A stretch of DNA of 43,165 nt, from positions 1 to 43,165 of the forward strand of contig JAFAEG010000001.1 in assembly GCA_023424095.1 (NCBI GenBank), read 5' to 3'. The notes under the pieces were generated by a model, which ran no database searches, was not told the origin of the DNA, and worked only from the letters and a program-made list of their open reading frames with translations. A program made the position numbers and the translations under genes. Positions 1 to 6,877 of the stretch are shown here, piece after piece. This DNA is from Pseudomonadota bacterium (GTDB taxonomy: Bacteria; Pseudomonadota; Alphaproteobacteria; Sphingomonadales; Sphingomonadaceae). How positions within the stretch are numbered: the stretch's first letter is position 1; each line of letters opens with the position of its first letter.

Positions 1-214
1 TCCCCATGCGAAAAGGTTAGCCAAATCGTTCGGGACACGAAGGCGCGCGAAACGGACTTCTGGGTCCGGGTAGCCAAGCCTTCGCGTTGAAAAGACACAA
101 CTGTTTCGACCCTGTCGGGGTCACCAGCGCGCTCTTCCAGGACGTCGATCAGCCACTGTTCATCCGCCGGAGCGTCAGTTACGGATGCGTAACCAGCGTG
201 CCGGGGAGGGACCG

Positions 215-694
215 ATGGATTCGAAGGGGCCGATTAACAGGCGATCTTTCTTGCGGGCCGTCGTCGGCACCGCGGCGCTCGGCGGGAGCGGGGCGATGGT
301 CACCGGCTGCGCGACGCTCGCCAATTCCGATTCCGATCCATACGACCCGATCGGCGGCGGCCGTTATGGCCGCCAGCAGGGCTATCCGGACCATTATGAG
401 CAGTGCACCGATTCGGACCGCGGCTCGCAGTCCGATCCGCGCGGTCGGGGACGGCGCTGCTCCGGCCAGCAGCAATCCTGCTCCGACAATGACAGCGGGC
501 AATATCAGGACCCGGCGGGGCGGGGACGCCGCTGCTCCAGTGCGGCGCCGCGCGGCTGTTCGGACAATGATAGCGGCCGCTATCAGGATCCGGCCGGGCA
601 GGGCCGCCGCTGCGGTGGGCCGCCGCAACGCTCCTGCTCGGACAGCGACAGCGGGCAGTATCAGGACCCCGGCGGTCAGGGCCGCCGCTGCTAG
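215..694 (+). CDS. Tat-exported lipoprotein with four Cys-bounded repeats
   Basis: Predicted exported protein of unknown function, 159 residues. The N-terminus has a twin-arginine signal (NRRSFLR, residues 8-14), a hydrophobic stretch and a lipobox-like VTGC (Cys32), so Tat export and lipid anchoring are likely. Residues 64-159 are four 19-residue units of the form C-[ST]-D-x-D-x-G-x3-D-P-x-G-x-G-R-R-C, separated by 6-7 residues; the protein ends on the last Cys. The start at 215 is preferred over the in-frame ATG at 185 because GGGGAGGG (203-210) lies just upstream. The DxDxGxxxD core resembles calcium-binding loops and the paired cysteines could form disulfides or bind metal; both are inference. 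I recognise no named family. Bases 1-214 show no convincing gene. Confidence 0.75.
   Translation: MDSKGPINRRSFLRAVVGTAALGGSGAMVTGCATLANSDSDPYDPIGGGRYGRQQGYPDHYEQCTDSDRGSQSDPRGRGRRCSGQQQSCSDNDSGQYQDPAGRGRRCSSAAPRGCSDNDSGRYQDPAGQGRRCGGPPQRSCSDSDSGQYQDPGGQGRRC
404..691 (+). repeat. Four in-frame 57-bp coding repeats with 18-21 bp linkers
   Basis: Units at 404-460, 479-535, 557-613 and 635-691 each encode a 19-residue Cys-to-Cys module. Units 2-4 are nearly identical (CSDNDSGQYQDPAGRGRRC type) and unit 1 is more diverged, which suggests recent duplication of the later units. Confidence 0.9.
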
Positions 695-756
695 CGGGAG
701 CGCCGAGGCGGGGGTGAGTGCTTTGCCCGCCGCTTCAACCCGTGTAGCGCAGTGCG

Positions 757-1368
757 ATGAGCGCGAGCCCCGACGATGGCGACCTGATCGCCGACGCCCC
801 CGAAATTGCCATTCCCGACCATGTGTTGGGCGCCGTCCGCACGTTGATCGAATGGGCCGGCGACGATCCTGACCGCGAGGGCCTGCTCGACACGCCCCGG
901 CGGGTGGCCAAAGCGTGGCGCGAATATGCCCGCGGCTATGGCGAGGATCCGGGCCAGCATCTGAAGCGCACCTTCGAAGAGGTGGGCGGCTATGACGAGA
1001 TCGTGCTGCTGCGCGACATCCCGTTCCAGTCGCATTGCGAACATCACATGGCGCCGATCATCGGCAAGGCGCACATCGCCTATCTGCCCAATGACAAGGT
1101 GGTCGGCATTTCGAAGCTGGCGCGGGTACTGCACGGCTTCGCCCGGCGGCTGCAGGTGCAGGAACGGCTGACGGCGGAAGTCGCGGACGCGATCTGGAAC
1201 CACCTCAATCCGCAGGGCGTCGCGGTGGTGGTCGAGGCGACTCACGCCTGCATGACTGCGCGCGGGGTGGGGACGCCAGGCGTGCTGATGACCACCAGCC
1301 GGATGATGGGCGTGTTCCGCGATGATCAGCGCAGCCGCCGCGAAGTGCTCTCGCTGATGGGTTTCTAG
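757..1368 (+). CDS. folE: GTP cyclohydrolase I (FolE)
   Basis: Converts GTP to 7,8-dihydroneopterin triphosphate, the first step of folate and pterin synthesis; cytosolic homodecamer of the family. The 203-residue protein has the usual length. The zinc ligands are visible: Cys94 and His97 in CEHHMAPIIGKAHIAYLP and Cys165 in EATHACMTARG. The conserved GISKLARVLHGFARRLQVQE block follows. ATG at 757 places the family N-terminus correctly. It is an apparent single gene between the repeat lipoprotein and the convergent hydroxylase gene. A reduced pterin derived from this pathway is the cofactor of PhhA, encoded at 25.4-26.2 kb, which is a functional but not an operonic link. Confidence 0.97.
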   Translation: MSASPDDGDLIADAPEIAIPDHVLGAVRTLIEWAGDDPDREGLLDTPRRVAKAWREYARGYGEDPGQHLKRTFEEVGGYDEIVLLRDIPFQSHCEHHMAPIIGKAHIAYLPNDKVVGISKLARVLHGFARRLQVQERLTAEVADAIWNHLNPQGVAVVVEATHACMTARGVGTPGVLMTTSRMMGVFRDDQRSRREVLSLMGF

Positions 1369-1386
1369 GCTAGGGCGTGCGACGCG

Positions 1387-2055
1387 TCAGGGCTTGTCCG
1401 CCCAGTGGCGCATGAGTTTCTCGCGGAAGAGCTGGAGCCGGGAATAATTGGCCCAGTCCATGTTCAGCCCCTCGAGCGCGGCGATCTCGTTAATCTCGTA
1501 CAGCATCTCGCGCCGCCACGGGTCGGCGATGCGGCTCTGCATGAAGCAGAAGGCGGCCAGCCGGCGGCCGCGGGTGACGGGCTCGACCTCGTGCATCGTG
1601 TCCGAAGGATAGAGGATCGCGCTGCCGGGCTTGCCCTTGATGCGCAGCTCCGTCGTGCCGAGCCGGATGAGGAGGGCGCCGCCGTCATACTCGTCCGGGT
1701 CTTCCAGGAAGATCGTGCAGCTGACGTCCGAACGGATCGTGGTCTGGTTCGGCAGCGTGATGAAGGCCGCGTCGGCATGCGGGCCATAGGCCATGCCGGG
1801 TTCGTAGATCGACATCACCGGCGGCATGATCGCCGAGGCGAAGCTGTGATTGCGAAAGTCCTCGTGCGCCGCCATCGCCGCCAGCATCAGCCGCGCCGAT
1901 TGCTCATAGGCCGCCTGGTCGGCGAGCTGGAGGTTGTTCTTCGCCTTGTTGTGGACGTTGGTCAGGCGGCCGTCGGCGAAGCTGGCCTTGGCGGCGATAT
2001 CGCGGAGCGTTGCGACCTGCGAAGGGGTCAGCAGGTCGGGAATTTCCTTGAGCAT
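1387..2055 (-). CDS. PKHD-type Fe(II)/2-oxoglutarate hydroxylase (YbiX/PiuC-like)
   Basis: Predicted Fe(II)- and 2-oxoglutarate-dependent oxygenase, 222 residues, the normal length for the YbiX/PiuC family. The iron site is visible as HADA (His and Asp) in PGMAYGPHADAAF and the distal His in SDTMHEVEPV, followed by the 2-oxoglutarate-binding Arg in GRRLAAFCF. Family members are often iron-regulated and next to TonB siderophore receptors, but the TonB genes here lie more than 30 kb away, and the native substrate is unknown. The gene follows rplI on the same strand with the rplI terminator directly upstream of its start, and no good Shine-Dalgarno sequence is visible. It may rely on read-through or a cryptic promoter. 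Confidence 0.9.
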   Translation of the reverse strand: MLKEIPDLLTPSQVATLRDIAAKASFADGRLTNVHNKAKNNLQLADQAAYEQSARLMLAAMAAHEDFRNHSFASAIMPPVMSIYEPGMAYGPHADAAFITLPNQTTIRSDVSCTIFLEDPDEYDGGALLIRLGTTELRIKGKPGSAILYPSDTMHEVEPVTRGRRLAAFCFMQSRIADPWRREMLYEINEIAALEGLNMDWANYSRLQLFREKLMRHWADKP

Positions 2056-2090
2056 GGCCGGCAGGATAGCGGCGCGGCCGCTCGTAGGAA

Positions 2091-2130
2091 GAAAAAAAGG
2101 GCGGGGCCTTTCGGCGCCCGCCCTCTTTTT
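2091..2130 (-). terminator. Intrinsic terminator of rpsF-rpsR-rplI
   Basis: Arms AGGGCGGGGCC (2098-2108) and GGCGCCCGCCCT (2113-2124) form a GC-rich hairpin. On the minus strand it is followed by seven T residues (A run 2092-2098). A T run on the other side makes it potentially bidirectional. It lies directly after the rplI stop. Confidence 0.9.
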
Positions 2131-2132
2131 CG

Positions 2133-2765
2133 TTAGGCCTTGGCCTCTTCCTCGGCCTCGGCGGGTTCCGCCTCGGCTTTGGCTTCGGGCGCCGGAGCGT
2201 CGTCGCCGGCGATCTCGCCGGGTTCGGCGTTCGGATCGTAAGCTTCGATGAAGCCGGCTTCGTCCTTCTCGAACATCTGCGCCATCACGTCGACGCCAGC
2301 CGCCTGCAGCTCGGCCTCTTCAGGCGAGCGGGCGACGTTGACCTTGATGGTGACGCTGACTTCCGGGTGAAGGGCGAGCTTCACTTCCTGCATGCCGATC
2401 GCCTTGATCGGGCGGTCGAGCACGATCTGGTTCTTGGCGACCTTGTGGCCTTCGGCCTCAAGCAGTTCCGACAGATCGCGGGCACTGACCGAGCCGTAGA
2501 GCTGGCCGGTGTTGGACGCCTGGCGGATCAGCTTGACGGTGACGCCGTCAACCTTCTTCGCTTCCTTCTCGGCATCCGAACGCCGCTCGGCATTCTGGGA
2601 TTCGATGCGGGCGCGGTTGGTCTCGAAGACCTTGCGGTTGGCGGCATTGGCGCGAAGCGCCTTGCCACGCGGCAGAAGGAAGTTGCGGGCGTAGCCGTCC
2701 TTCACCTTCACTTCGTCGCCGATGGTGCCGAGCTTCTCGATGCGCTCGAGCAGAATGACTTGCAT
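2133..2765 (-). CDS. rplI: 50S ribosomal protein L9
   Basis: Large-subunit protein that binds 23S rRNA near the L1 stalk. The N-terminus MQVILLERIEKLGTIGDEV and the VKDGYARNFLLPRGKALRA block are diagnostic of L9. At 210 residues it is longer than the roughly 150-residue E. coli protein because of an acidic Ala/Glu-rich C-terminal tail (about residues 165-210), a common alphaproteobacterial extension. It is the last gene of the rpsF-rpsR-rplI operon, 12 bp after rpsR, and ends in the terminator at 2091-2130. Confidence 0.98.
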   Translation of the reverse strand: MQVILLERIEKLGTIGDEVKVKDGYARNFLLPRGKALRANAANRKVFETNRARIESQNAERRSDAEKEAKKVDGVTVKLIRQASNTGQLYGSVSARDLSELLEAEGHKVAKNQIVLDRPIKAIGMQEVKLALHPEVSVTIKVNVARSPEEAELQAAGVDVMAQMFEKDEAGFIEAYDPNAEPGEIAGDDAPAPEAKAEAEPAEAEEEAKA

Positions 2766-2777
2766 GTCGAGCGCTCC

Positions 2778-3002
2778 TTATTTCACGACGTAGGGCAGCA
2801 GGCCCAGATGACGCGAACGCTTGATCGCCTGGGCGAGTTCGCGCTGCTTCTTGGCCGACACCGCGGTGATGCGGCTGGGGACGATCTTGCCACGCTCGGA
2901 CACGAAGCCCTGCAGCAGACGGACGTCCTTATGGTCGATCACGGGGGCGTCCTTGCCGGAGAAGGGGCAGGACTTGCGGCGGCGGAAAAATGCACGAGCC
3001 AT
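2778..3002 (-). CDS. rpsR: 30S ribosomal protein S18
   Basis: Small-subunit protein that pairs with S6 on the platform of the 30S subunit. 74 residues, normal length. Characteristic features are the basic N-terminus MARAFFRRRKSCPF, the DHKDVRLLQGFVSERGKIVPSR core and the KRSRHLGLLPYV end. It lies 3 bp after rpsF and 12 bp before rplI on the same strand, the canonical order, so it is co-transcribed with them. Confidence 0.98.
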   Translation of the reverse strand: MARAFFRRRKSCPFSGKDAPVIDHKDVRLLQGFVSERGKIVPSRITAVSAKKQRELAQAIKRSRHLGLLPYVVK

Positions 3003-3005
3003 GAT

Positions 3006-3455
3006 TTAGGCCTCCACTTCTTCGTCACGACGGGGACGCGGGGCGCGATCGCCACGGTCGCCGCGATCGCGGTCGCCACCGAAGCCGCCGCGATCACCGC
3101 GGTCGCCACGCTCACCGCGCTCACGATCACGCTCGCCGCGACGCATCATGACGGACGGACCGGCCTCATGCGCATCGACCTTGAGCGTCATGTAGCGAAT
3201 GACGTCTTCGTTGATCTGGGTCTGGCGCTCCAGCTCCGCGACCACCGACGGCGGGGCGTCGAAGTCGAGCAGGACGTAGTGCGCCTTGCGGTTCTTGGCG
3301 ATGCGGTAGGCCAGATTGCGCAGGCCCCACGTCTCGGTCTTCACGACCTTGCCGCCATTGTCGGTGATGATCTTGGTGGCGGTTTCCGCCAGCGCGTCGA
3401 CCTGGCCCTGGGCCAGGTCCTGACGCGCGAGAAACACATGCTCATAGAGCGGCAT
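3006..3455 (-). CDS. rpsF: 30S ribosomal protein S6
   Basis: Small-subunit protein binding 16S rRNA as a heterodimer with S18. The N-terminus MPLYEHVFLARQDL is typical; I place the start at 3455 rather than the in-frame ATG at 3473, because the purine-rich GGAAG between the two serves as the ribosome binding site and family members start here. 149 residues. After the S6 fold (about 1-100) comes a charged low-complexity tail rich in RGD/RGERGD units, common in alphaproteobacteria and of unknown role. First gene of the rpsF-rpsR-rplI operon, divergent from fabD. Confidence 0.97.
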   Translation of the reverse strand: MPLYEHVFLARQDLAQGQVDALAETATKIITDNGGKVVKTETWGLRNLAYRIAKNRKAHYVLLDFDAPPSVVAELERQTQINEDVIRYMTLKVDAHEAGPSVMMRRGERDRERGERGDRGDRGGFGGDRDRGDRGDRAPRPRRDEEVEA

Positions 3456-3565
3456 GTTCGCGTCTTCCTTCATATTGGCCGATCGCTGACGCCGCCCATT
3501 GCGGACGCCCCTCCGGCTGTCGTCTTGGTAGTGATCCCCGAGTCGCTCGGACGAGGGGAGAGCGG

Positions 3566-3594
3566 CCTATGGCGGAAGGAGGGGGTAAAAGCAA
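3566..3594 (-). promoter_or_regulatory. Candidate promoter for rpsF-rpsR-rplI
   Basis: On the minus strand TTGCTT, a 17-bp spacer and CATAGG lie about 110 bp upstream of the rpsF start, in the gap divergent from fabD. The spacing is right, but the -10 box is weak and the call rests on pattern only. Confidence 0.35.
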
Positions 3595-3661
3595 GCGGAG
3601 GGCCATGCTTGCCGACAGGCGCGCTCCTGCCTAACAGCCCGGCCCGAAGAAGGAGACGATC

Positions 3662-4585
3662 ATGCGCGCGTTCATTTTTCCGGGGCAGGGCAGTCAGGCG
3701 GTCGGCATGGGCGCCGCTTTGGCCGAGGCGAGCCGTGAGGCGAAGGACGTGCTGGGCGAGATCGACGAGGCGCTCGGGCAGAAATTGTCGGCGCTGATGG
3801 CACAAGGGCCGATCGAGGAATTGACGCTGACCGCCAATGCGCAGCCGGCGATCATGGCCAATGCGATCGCGACCTTGCGGGCGTCGGGGATCGACCTGGC
3901 GGCGAAGGCGGATTTCGTCGCGGGTCACAGCCTTGGCGAATATTCGGCTTTGTGCGCGGCGGGATCGTTCGATCTGGCATCGACGGCGCGGCTGCTGCGG
4001 CTGCGCGGGACGGCGATGCAGGAGGCGGTGCCGGTGGGCGAGGGGGCGATGGCCGCCTTGCTCGGCGCCGATCTGGCGCTGGCCCAGGCGATTGCCGAGG
4101 CCGCGGCCGAGGGCGAGGTCTGCACGGTCGCGAACGACAATGATCCGTCGCAGGTGGTGATTTCCGGGCATCGCGGCGCGGTCGAGCGGGCATTGCCGAT
4201 CGCCAAGGAAAAGGGCGCGAAGCGGGCGGTTCTGCTGCCGGTGTCGGCGCCGTTCCACTGCCCGTTGATGCAGCCGGCGGCGGACCGGATGGCGCAAGCG
4301 CTCGGCGACACCGCGATCGGCGCGCCAATGGTGCCGGTCTATGCGAATGTGACGGCTTCTGCGGTGTCGGACGCGGACGAGATTCGCCGCCTGCTCGTGG
4401 CCCAGGTGACGGGCATGGTGCGCTGGCGCGAAAGCGTCGCGGCGATGAGCGCGGCAGGGGTGACGCATTTCGTCGAATGGGGCGGCAAGGTGCTCGGCCC
4501 GATGGTGAAGCGTATCGCCCCAGACGCGACCGTGACGAGCGTGGTGACGATGGATGACATCGACGCTCTGGTGGGGTCGATCTAA
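3662..4585 (+). CDS. fabD: Malonyl CoA-acyl carrier protein transacylase (FabD)
   Basis: Transfers malonyl from CoA to the ACP phosphopantetheine, supplying the extender unit for type II fatty acid synthesis. 307 residues, normal length. The oxyanion GQGSQ motif is at residues 8-12, the nucleophile is Ser90 in AGHSLGEYSA, and the catalytic His199 sits in SAPFHCPLM. The start is supported by AAGGAG upstream of ATG 3662. It is the first gene of the fab cluster; its normal partner fabG follows only after the inserted GxxExxY cassette, which begins within about 30 bp of the fabD stop. Confidence 0.98.
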   Translation: MRAFIFPGQGSQAVGMGAALAEASREAKDVLGEIDEALGQKLSALMAQGPIEELTLTANAQPAIMANAIATLRASGIDLAAKADFVAGHSLGEYSALCAAGSFDLASTARLLRLRGTAMQEAVPVGEGAMAALLGADLALAQAIAEAAAEGEVCTVANDNDPSQVVISGHRGAVERALPIAKEKGAKRAVLLPVSAPFHCPLMQPAADRMAQALGDTAIGAPMVPVYANVTASAVSDADEIRRLLVAQVTGMVRWRESVAAMSAAGVTHFVEWGGKVLGPMVKRIAPDATVTSVVTMDDIDALVGSI

Positions 4586-4612
4586 GAAGGTCGTTCACGC
4601 GGAGGCGCGGAC

Positions 4613-4652
4613 AAGAAGGAAGGGGTTCACGCGAAGGCGCGAAGGCGCGAAG
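4613..4652 (+). repeat. Left inverted repeat of the GxxExxY cassette
   Basis: An AAGAAGGA block (4613-4620), a 5-nt spacer, then a 27-nt core (4626-4652) beginning TTCACGCGAAGGCGCGAAG. The core matches the reverse complement of 5069-5095 at 26 of 27 positions and the outer block matches 8 of 8. A diverged partial unit (TTCACGCGGAGGCGCGG) precedes it at 4594-4610. Confidence 0.9.
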
Positions 4653-4685
4653 AGTGACTCGTCATCCTTCGGGGAGCTTCCTGGA

Positions 4686-5126
4686 ATGGCCGATCCTGAA
4701 GAAATCTCAGCGAGCGTCGTCGATGCGGCGTTACGCATCCACCGTGAGCTCGGCCCCGGCCTGTTGGAGAGTGTGTACGAGACCGTCCTCGCCGGCGCGC
4801 TTGCGCGCCAGGGTTATCAGGTCGAGCAACAGAAAATGATCGGCATCGAGTTTGACGGCATGCGGTTTGAGGGCGCGTTCCGCGCCGATCTGCTCATCGA
4901 GAATTCCCTTCTTGTGGAGATAAAGTCCGTCGAACGGCTGCAGGCTGTTCATGGCAAGCAGGTCTTGACCTATCTTCGGCTGATGGGGCTTCCGATCGGC
5001 TTGCTTATCAATTTCGGCGGTGAAACGCTGAAAGAGGGCCTGAAGCGCATCGTGAACGGCCACCATGCCTTCGCGTCTTCGCGCCTTCGCGTGAACCAAA
5101 ATCCTTCTTCCTCTTCAGGAGCCTGA
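4686..5126 (+). CDS. GxxExxY family protein, predicted PD-(D/E)XK nuclease
   Basis: 146 residues. The family-naming motif is GLLESVY within HRELGPGLLESVYETVL. The family is placed in the PD-(D/E)XK nuclease superfamily, and the matching catalytic elements here are the Asp of FRADLLIE and the E-x-K of LLVEIKSV. Function and target are not known. The start at 4686 is chosen over the in-frame codon at 4554, which overlaps fabD by 32 nt and would translate the left repeat into a basic, low-complexity leader. The last ~20 residues (AFASSRLRVNQ onward) are translated right-hand repeat, so the true functional end may be near residue 125. The stop is 4 bp before fabG; transcription with the fab operon is likely. 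Confidence 0.85.
   Translation: MADPEEISASVVDAALRIHRELGPGLLESVYETVLAGALARQGYQVEQQKMIGIEFDGMRFEGAFRADLLIENSLLVEIKSVERLQAVHGKQVLTYLRLMGLPIGLLINFGGETLKEGLKRIVNGHHAFASSRLRVNQNPSSSSGA
5069..5109 (-). repeat. Right inverted repeat of the GxxExxY cassette
   Basis: Reverse complement of the left repeat: a 27-nt core at 5069-5095, a 6-nt spacer and TCCTTCTT at 5102-5109. It overlaps the 3' coding end of the GxxExxY gene. Confidence 0.9.
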
Positions 5127-5130
5127 CAGC

Positions 5131-5871
5131 ATGTTTGATCTTTCCGGAATGACCGCCCTCGTGACCGGCGCCAGCGGCGGCATCGGCTCGGCGATTGCCA
5201 AGGCGTTGGCGGGGCAGGGGGCGCGGGTGGCGCTTTCGGGGACTCGGGAAGATGCGCTGAAGGCGGTGCAGGGTGAGTTGGGCGGTGGTGATCATGTGAT
5301 CCTGCCGTGCAACCTCAGCGACGCCGCGGCGGTGGATGCTTTGGTGCCGAGCGCGGTCGAGAAGCTCGGCCAGCTCGACATCCTGATCAACAATGCCGGA
5401 GTCACCCGCGACAACCTCGCCATGCGGATGAAGGATGAGGAGTGGGACACGGTGATCCGGGTCAACCTGGAAGCCGCGTTCCGGCTCAGCCGCGCGGCGC
5501 TGAAGCCGATGATGCGGGCGCGGTTCGGGCGGATCGTGTCGATCACCTCCGTCGTGGGCGTCACCGGCAATCCGGGGCAGGCCAATTATGCCGCCTCCAA
5601 GGCGGGCCTGATCGGCATGTCGAAGGCGCTGGCGCAGGAAGTCGGCAGCCGCGGCATTACCGTGAACACGATTGCGCCGGGCTTCATCCAGTCGGCGATG
5701 ACCGACGCACTGCCGGAGGCGCAGAAGGAGGCGCTGCTGGGCAAGATCCCGACCGGCGCGCTCGGCACCGGCAGCGACATCGCGGCGGCGGCGGTCTTCC
5801 TGGCGAGCCGTGAGGCTGGCTATGTCACGGGCGCGACGCTGCACGTGAATGGCGGGATGGCGATGCTTTGA
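5131..5871 (+). CDS. fabG: 3-oxoacyl-ACP reductase (FabG)
   Basis: NADPH-dependent reduction of 3-oxoacyl-ACP in fatty acid elongation. 246-residue short-chain dehydrogenase with the Rossmann motif TGASGGIG (residues 12-19), NNAG in LINNAGVTRDN, and catalytic Ser140, Tyr153 and Lys157 (NYAASKAGL). AGGAG at about 5116-5120 precedes ATG 5131; this ribosome binding site lies at the outer edge of the right-hand repeat of the inserted cassette. Its stop overlaps a TTG start of the next frame (TTGA), suggesting coupling. Confidence 0.97.
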   Translation: MFDLSGMTALVTGASGGIGSAIAKALAGQGARVALSGTREDALKAVQGELGGGDHVILPCNLSDAAAVDALVPSAVEKLGQLDILINNAGVTRDNLAMRMKDEEWDTVIRVNLEAAFRLSRAALKPMMRARFGRIVSITSVVGVTGNPGQANYAASKAGLIGMSKALAQEVGSRGITVNTIAPGFIQSAMTDALPEAQKEALLGKIPTGALGTGSDIAAAAVFLASREAGYVTGATLHVNGGMAML

Positions 5872-6416
5872 AGGTGCTCACTCACCTCGCTGCGTACGCC
5901 GCCTTGCCGGTGGCGACCGCTGTCCCGACAGCTGCTCAGCAGCAGGAGTCTAAGGAGCGGGATTCGGCGTGCATTCTCTCCCGGTTGCGGCCGAGCGACG
6001 ATGCGCGTCTCTTCGTTGCTGCGACAAGGGTGCCGCCTGATGTGGAGGCGATGACTGCACTGGTCGTGCCTGCCGTAAGACATTGCGTGGAAGATCACAA
6101 TTGGGACCGTGACCGCAGCGAACGGGCGGTAGTGGAAGGCATGGCGGCAATGCTCGCCAGGCATTCGACGGCGCTCCTCGCCCGAGATGGCATTCAGGTC
6201 GCGACCCTGGACCGCTGGTTCCGATCATTGCCGCCTGAGATGCGGGTAACGCTACAGACGAACACGATTGCTGATTTGGCTTTGAGCCAGGCGCTGAGCG
6301 CGGCCGGGGCAGATCCTGATGCGCTGGGCGATCAGCAACCAGCTGTCAGTGCCTACCTCGCATATCTGGTGCTGATGGAGCGGATCGAGCGCGGCCTGCC
6401 GCTTGACGCGGACTGA
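5868..6416 (+). CDS. Orphan secreted protein between fabG and acpP
   Basis: 182 residues, no family recognised. The N-terminus (MKVLTHLAAYAALPV then VPTAAQQ) looks like a Sec signal peptide with cleavage near residue 24. The mature part is helical-looking, with two cysteines (SACIL and RHCVED) that could form a disulfide. The TTG start overlaps the fabG stop (TTGA), and a GTG at 5874 is an alternative. Third-position GC appears lower than in the flanking fab genes, and the gene separates fabG from acpP, which are usually adjacent; both hint at later acquisition. It could be non-coding, but the long open frame with a plausible signal peptide argues for a gene. Confidence 0.6.
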   Translation: MKVLTHLAAYAALPVATAVPTAAQQQESKERDSACILSRLRPSDDARLFVAATRVPPDVEAMTALVVPAVRHCVEDHNWDRDRSERAVVEGMAAMLARHSTALLARDGIQVATLDRWFRSLPPEMRVTLQTNTIADLALSQALSAAGADPDALGDQQPAVSAYLAYLVLMERIERGLPLDAD

Positions 6417-6526
6417 AACCTGCTTTCGTCAGAGGAAGGCTTGCCGTTGTCACATTCCTGCCCCACTTGCGCGACCGCCCTTCGTGCGGCTAGGGCGAAA
6501 TCCAAGATACAACTGGAGGAATATCT

Positions 6527-6763
6527 ATGAGCGATACCCCCGATCGCGTGAAGAAGATCGTGGTCGAGCACCTGGGCGTGGATGCCGACAAGGTGACCGA
6601 AGAAGCGAGCTTCATCGACGACCTGGGCGCGGACAGCCTCGACATCGTCGAGCTGGTCATGGCGTTCGAGGAAGAATTCGGCGTCGAGATCCCCGATGAC
6701 GCGGCCGAGAAGATCGCCACCGTCAACGACGCGATCGAGTATATCGACAAGAATAAGAGCTGA
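6527..6763 (+). CDS. acpP: Acyl carrier protein
   Basis: Small acidic carrier of growing acyl chains in fatty acid synthesis. 78 residues, normal length. Ser37 in DDLGADSLDIVELVM is the attachment site for 4'-phosphopantetheine. A strong ribosome binding site (GGAGGA) precedes ATG 6527. It sits between fabG with its orphan neighbour and fabF, with 114 bp of hairpin-forming spacer before fabF. Confidence 0.98.
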   Translation: MSDTPDRVKKIVVEHLGVDADKVTEEASFIDDLGADSLDIVELVMAFEEEFGVEIPDDAAEKIATVNDAIEYIDKNKS

Positions 6764-6784
6764 GCCGCGCGCTCAGCTTGCTCT

Positions 6785-6853
6785 GCCCTGGAAAGGGCGT
6801 GAGTCTGTCGAAGACCTGATTCTCAGGACAGGCTCGGCCCGCAGGGGTTGGGC
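6785..6853 (+). other. Three stem-loops in the acpP-fabF spacer
   Basis: GCCCT-GGAA-AGGGC (6785-6798), a 9-bp stem joining GAGTCTGTC (6801-6809) to GACAGGCTC (6827-6835), and GGCCC/GGGCC (about 6837-6853). None has a U tract, so they are more likely mRNA-processing or stabilising hairpins, or a degenerate REP unit, than a terminator. They could help keep acpP transcript in excess of fabF. Confidence 0.5.
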
Positions 6854-6877
6854 CTGTTCCTCATTTGGAGACGTAAA

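Larger units (their letters stand above)
4613..5109 (+). mobile_element. Candidate inverted-repeat-bounded GxxExxY nuclease cassette
   Basis: A 497-bp segment between fabD and fabG is bounded by long inverted repeats (4613-4652 and 5069-5109) and contains a single gene, the GxxExxY-family predicted nuclease. The right repeat lies inside the 3' end of that gene. fabD and fabG are normally adjacent, so the segment reads as an insertion. I see no target-site duplication and no transposase, so mobility by itself or in trans is inference. Part of a further, diverged copy of the left repeat lies outside at 4594-4610. Confidence 0.55.

Noticed and set aside
404..691. Possible CRISPR-like array
   Set aside because: The regular repeats are in-frame coding units with short, similar linkers, not short palindromic repeats with unique spacers.
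87..872. Arg/Ala-rich frame across the Tat lipoprotein gene
   Set aside because: Shadow of the repeat region; it lacks a ribosome binding site and runs into folE.
4554..4685. Longer start for the GxxExxY protein overlapping fabD
   Set aside because: It would translate the left repeat into a basic low-complexity leader; the family N-terminus fits the ATG at 4686.
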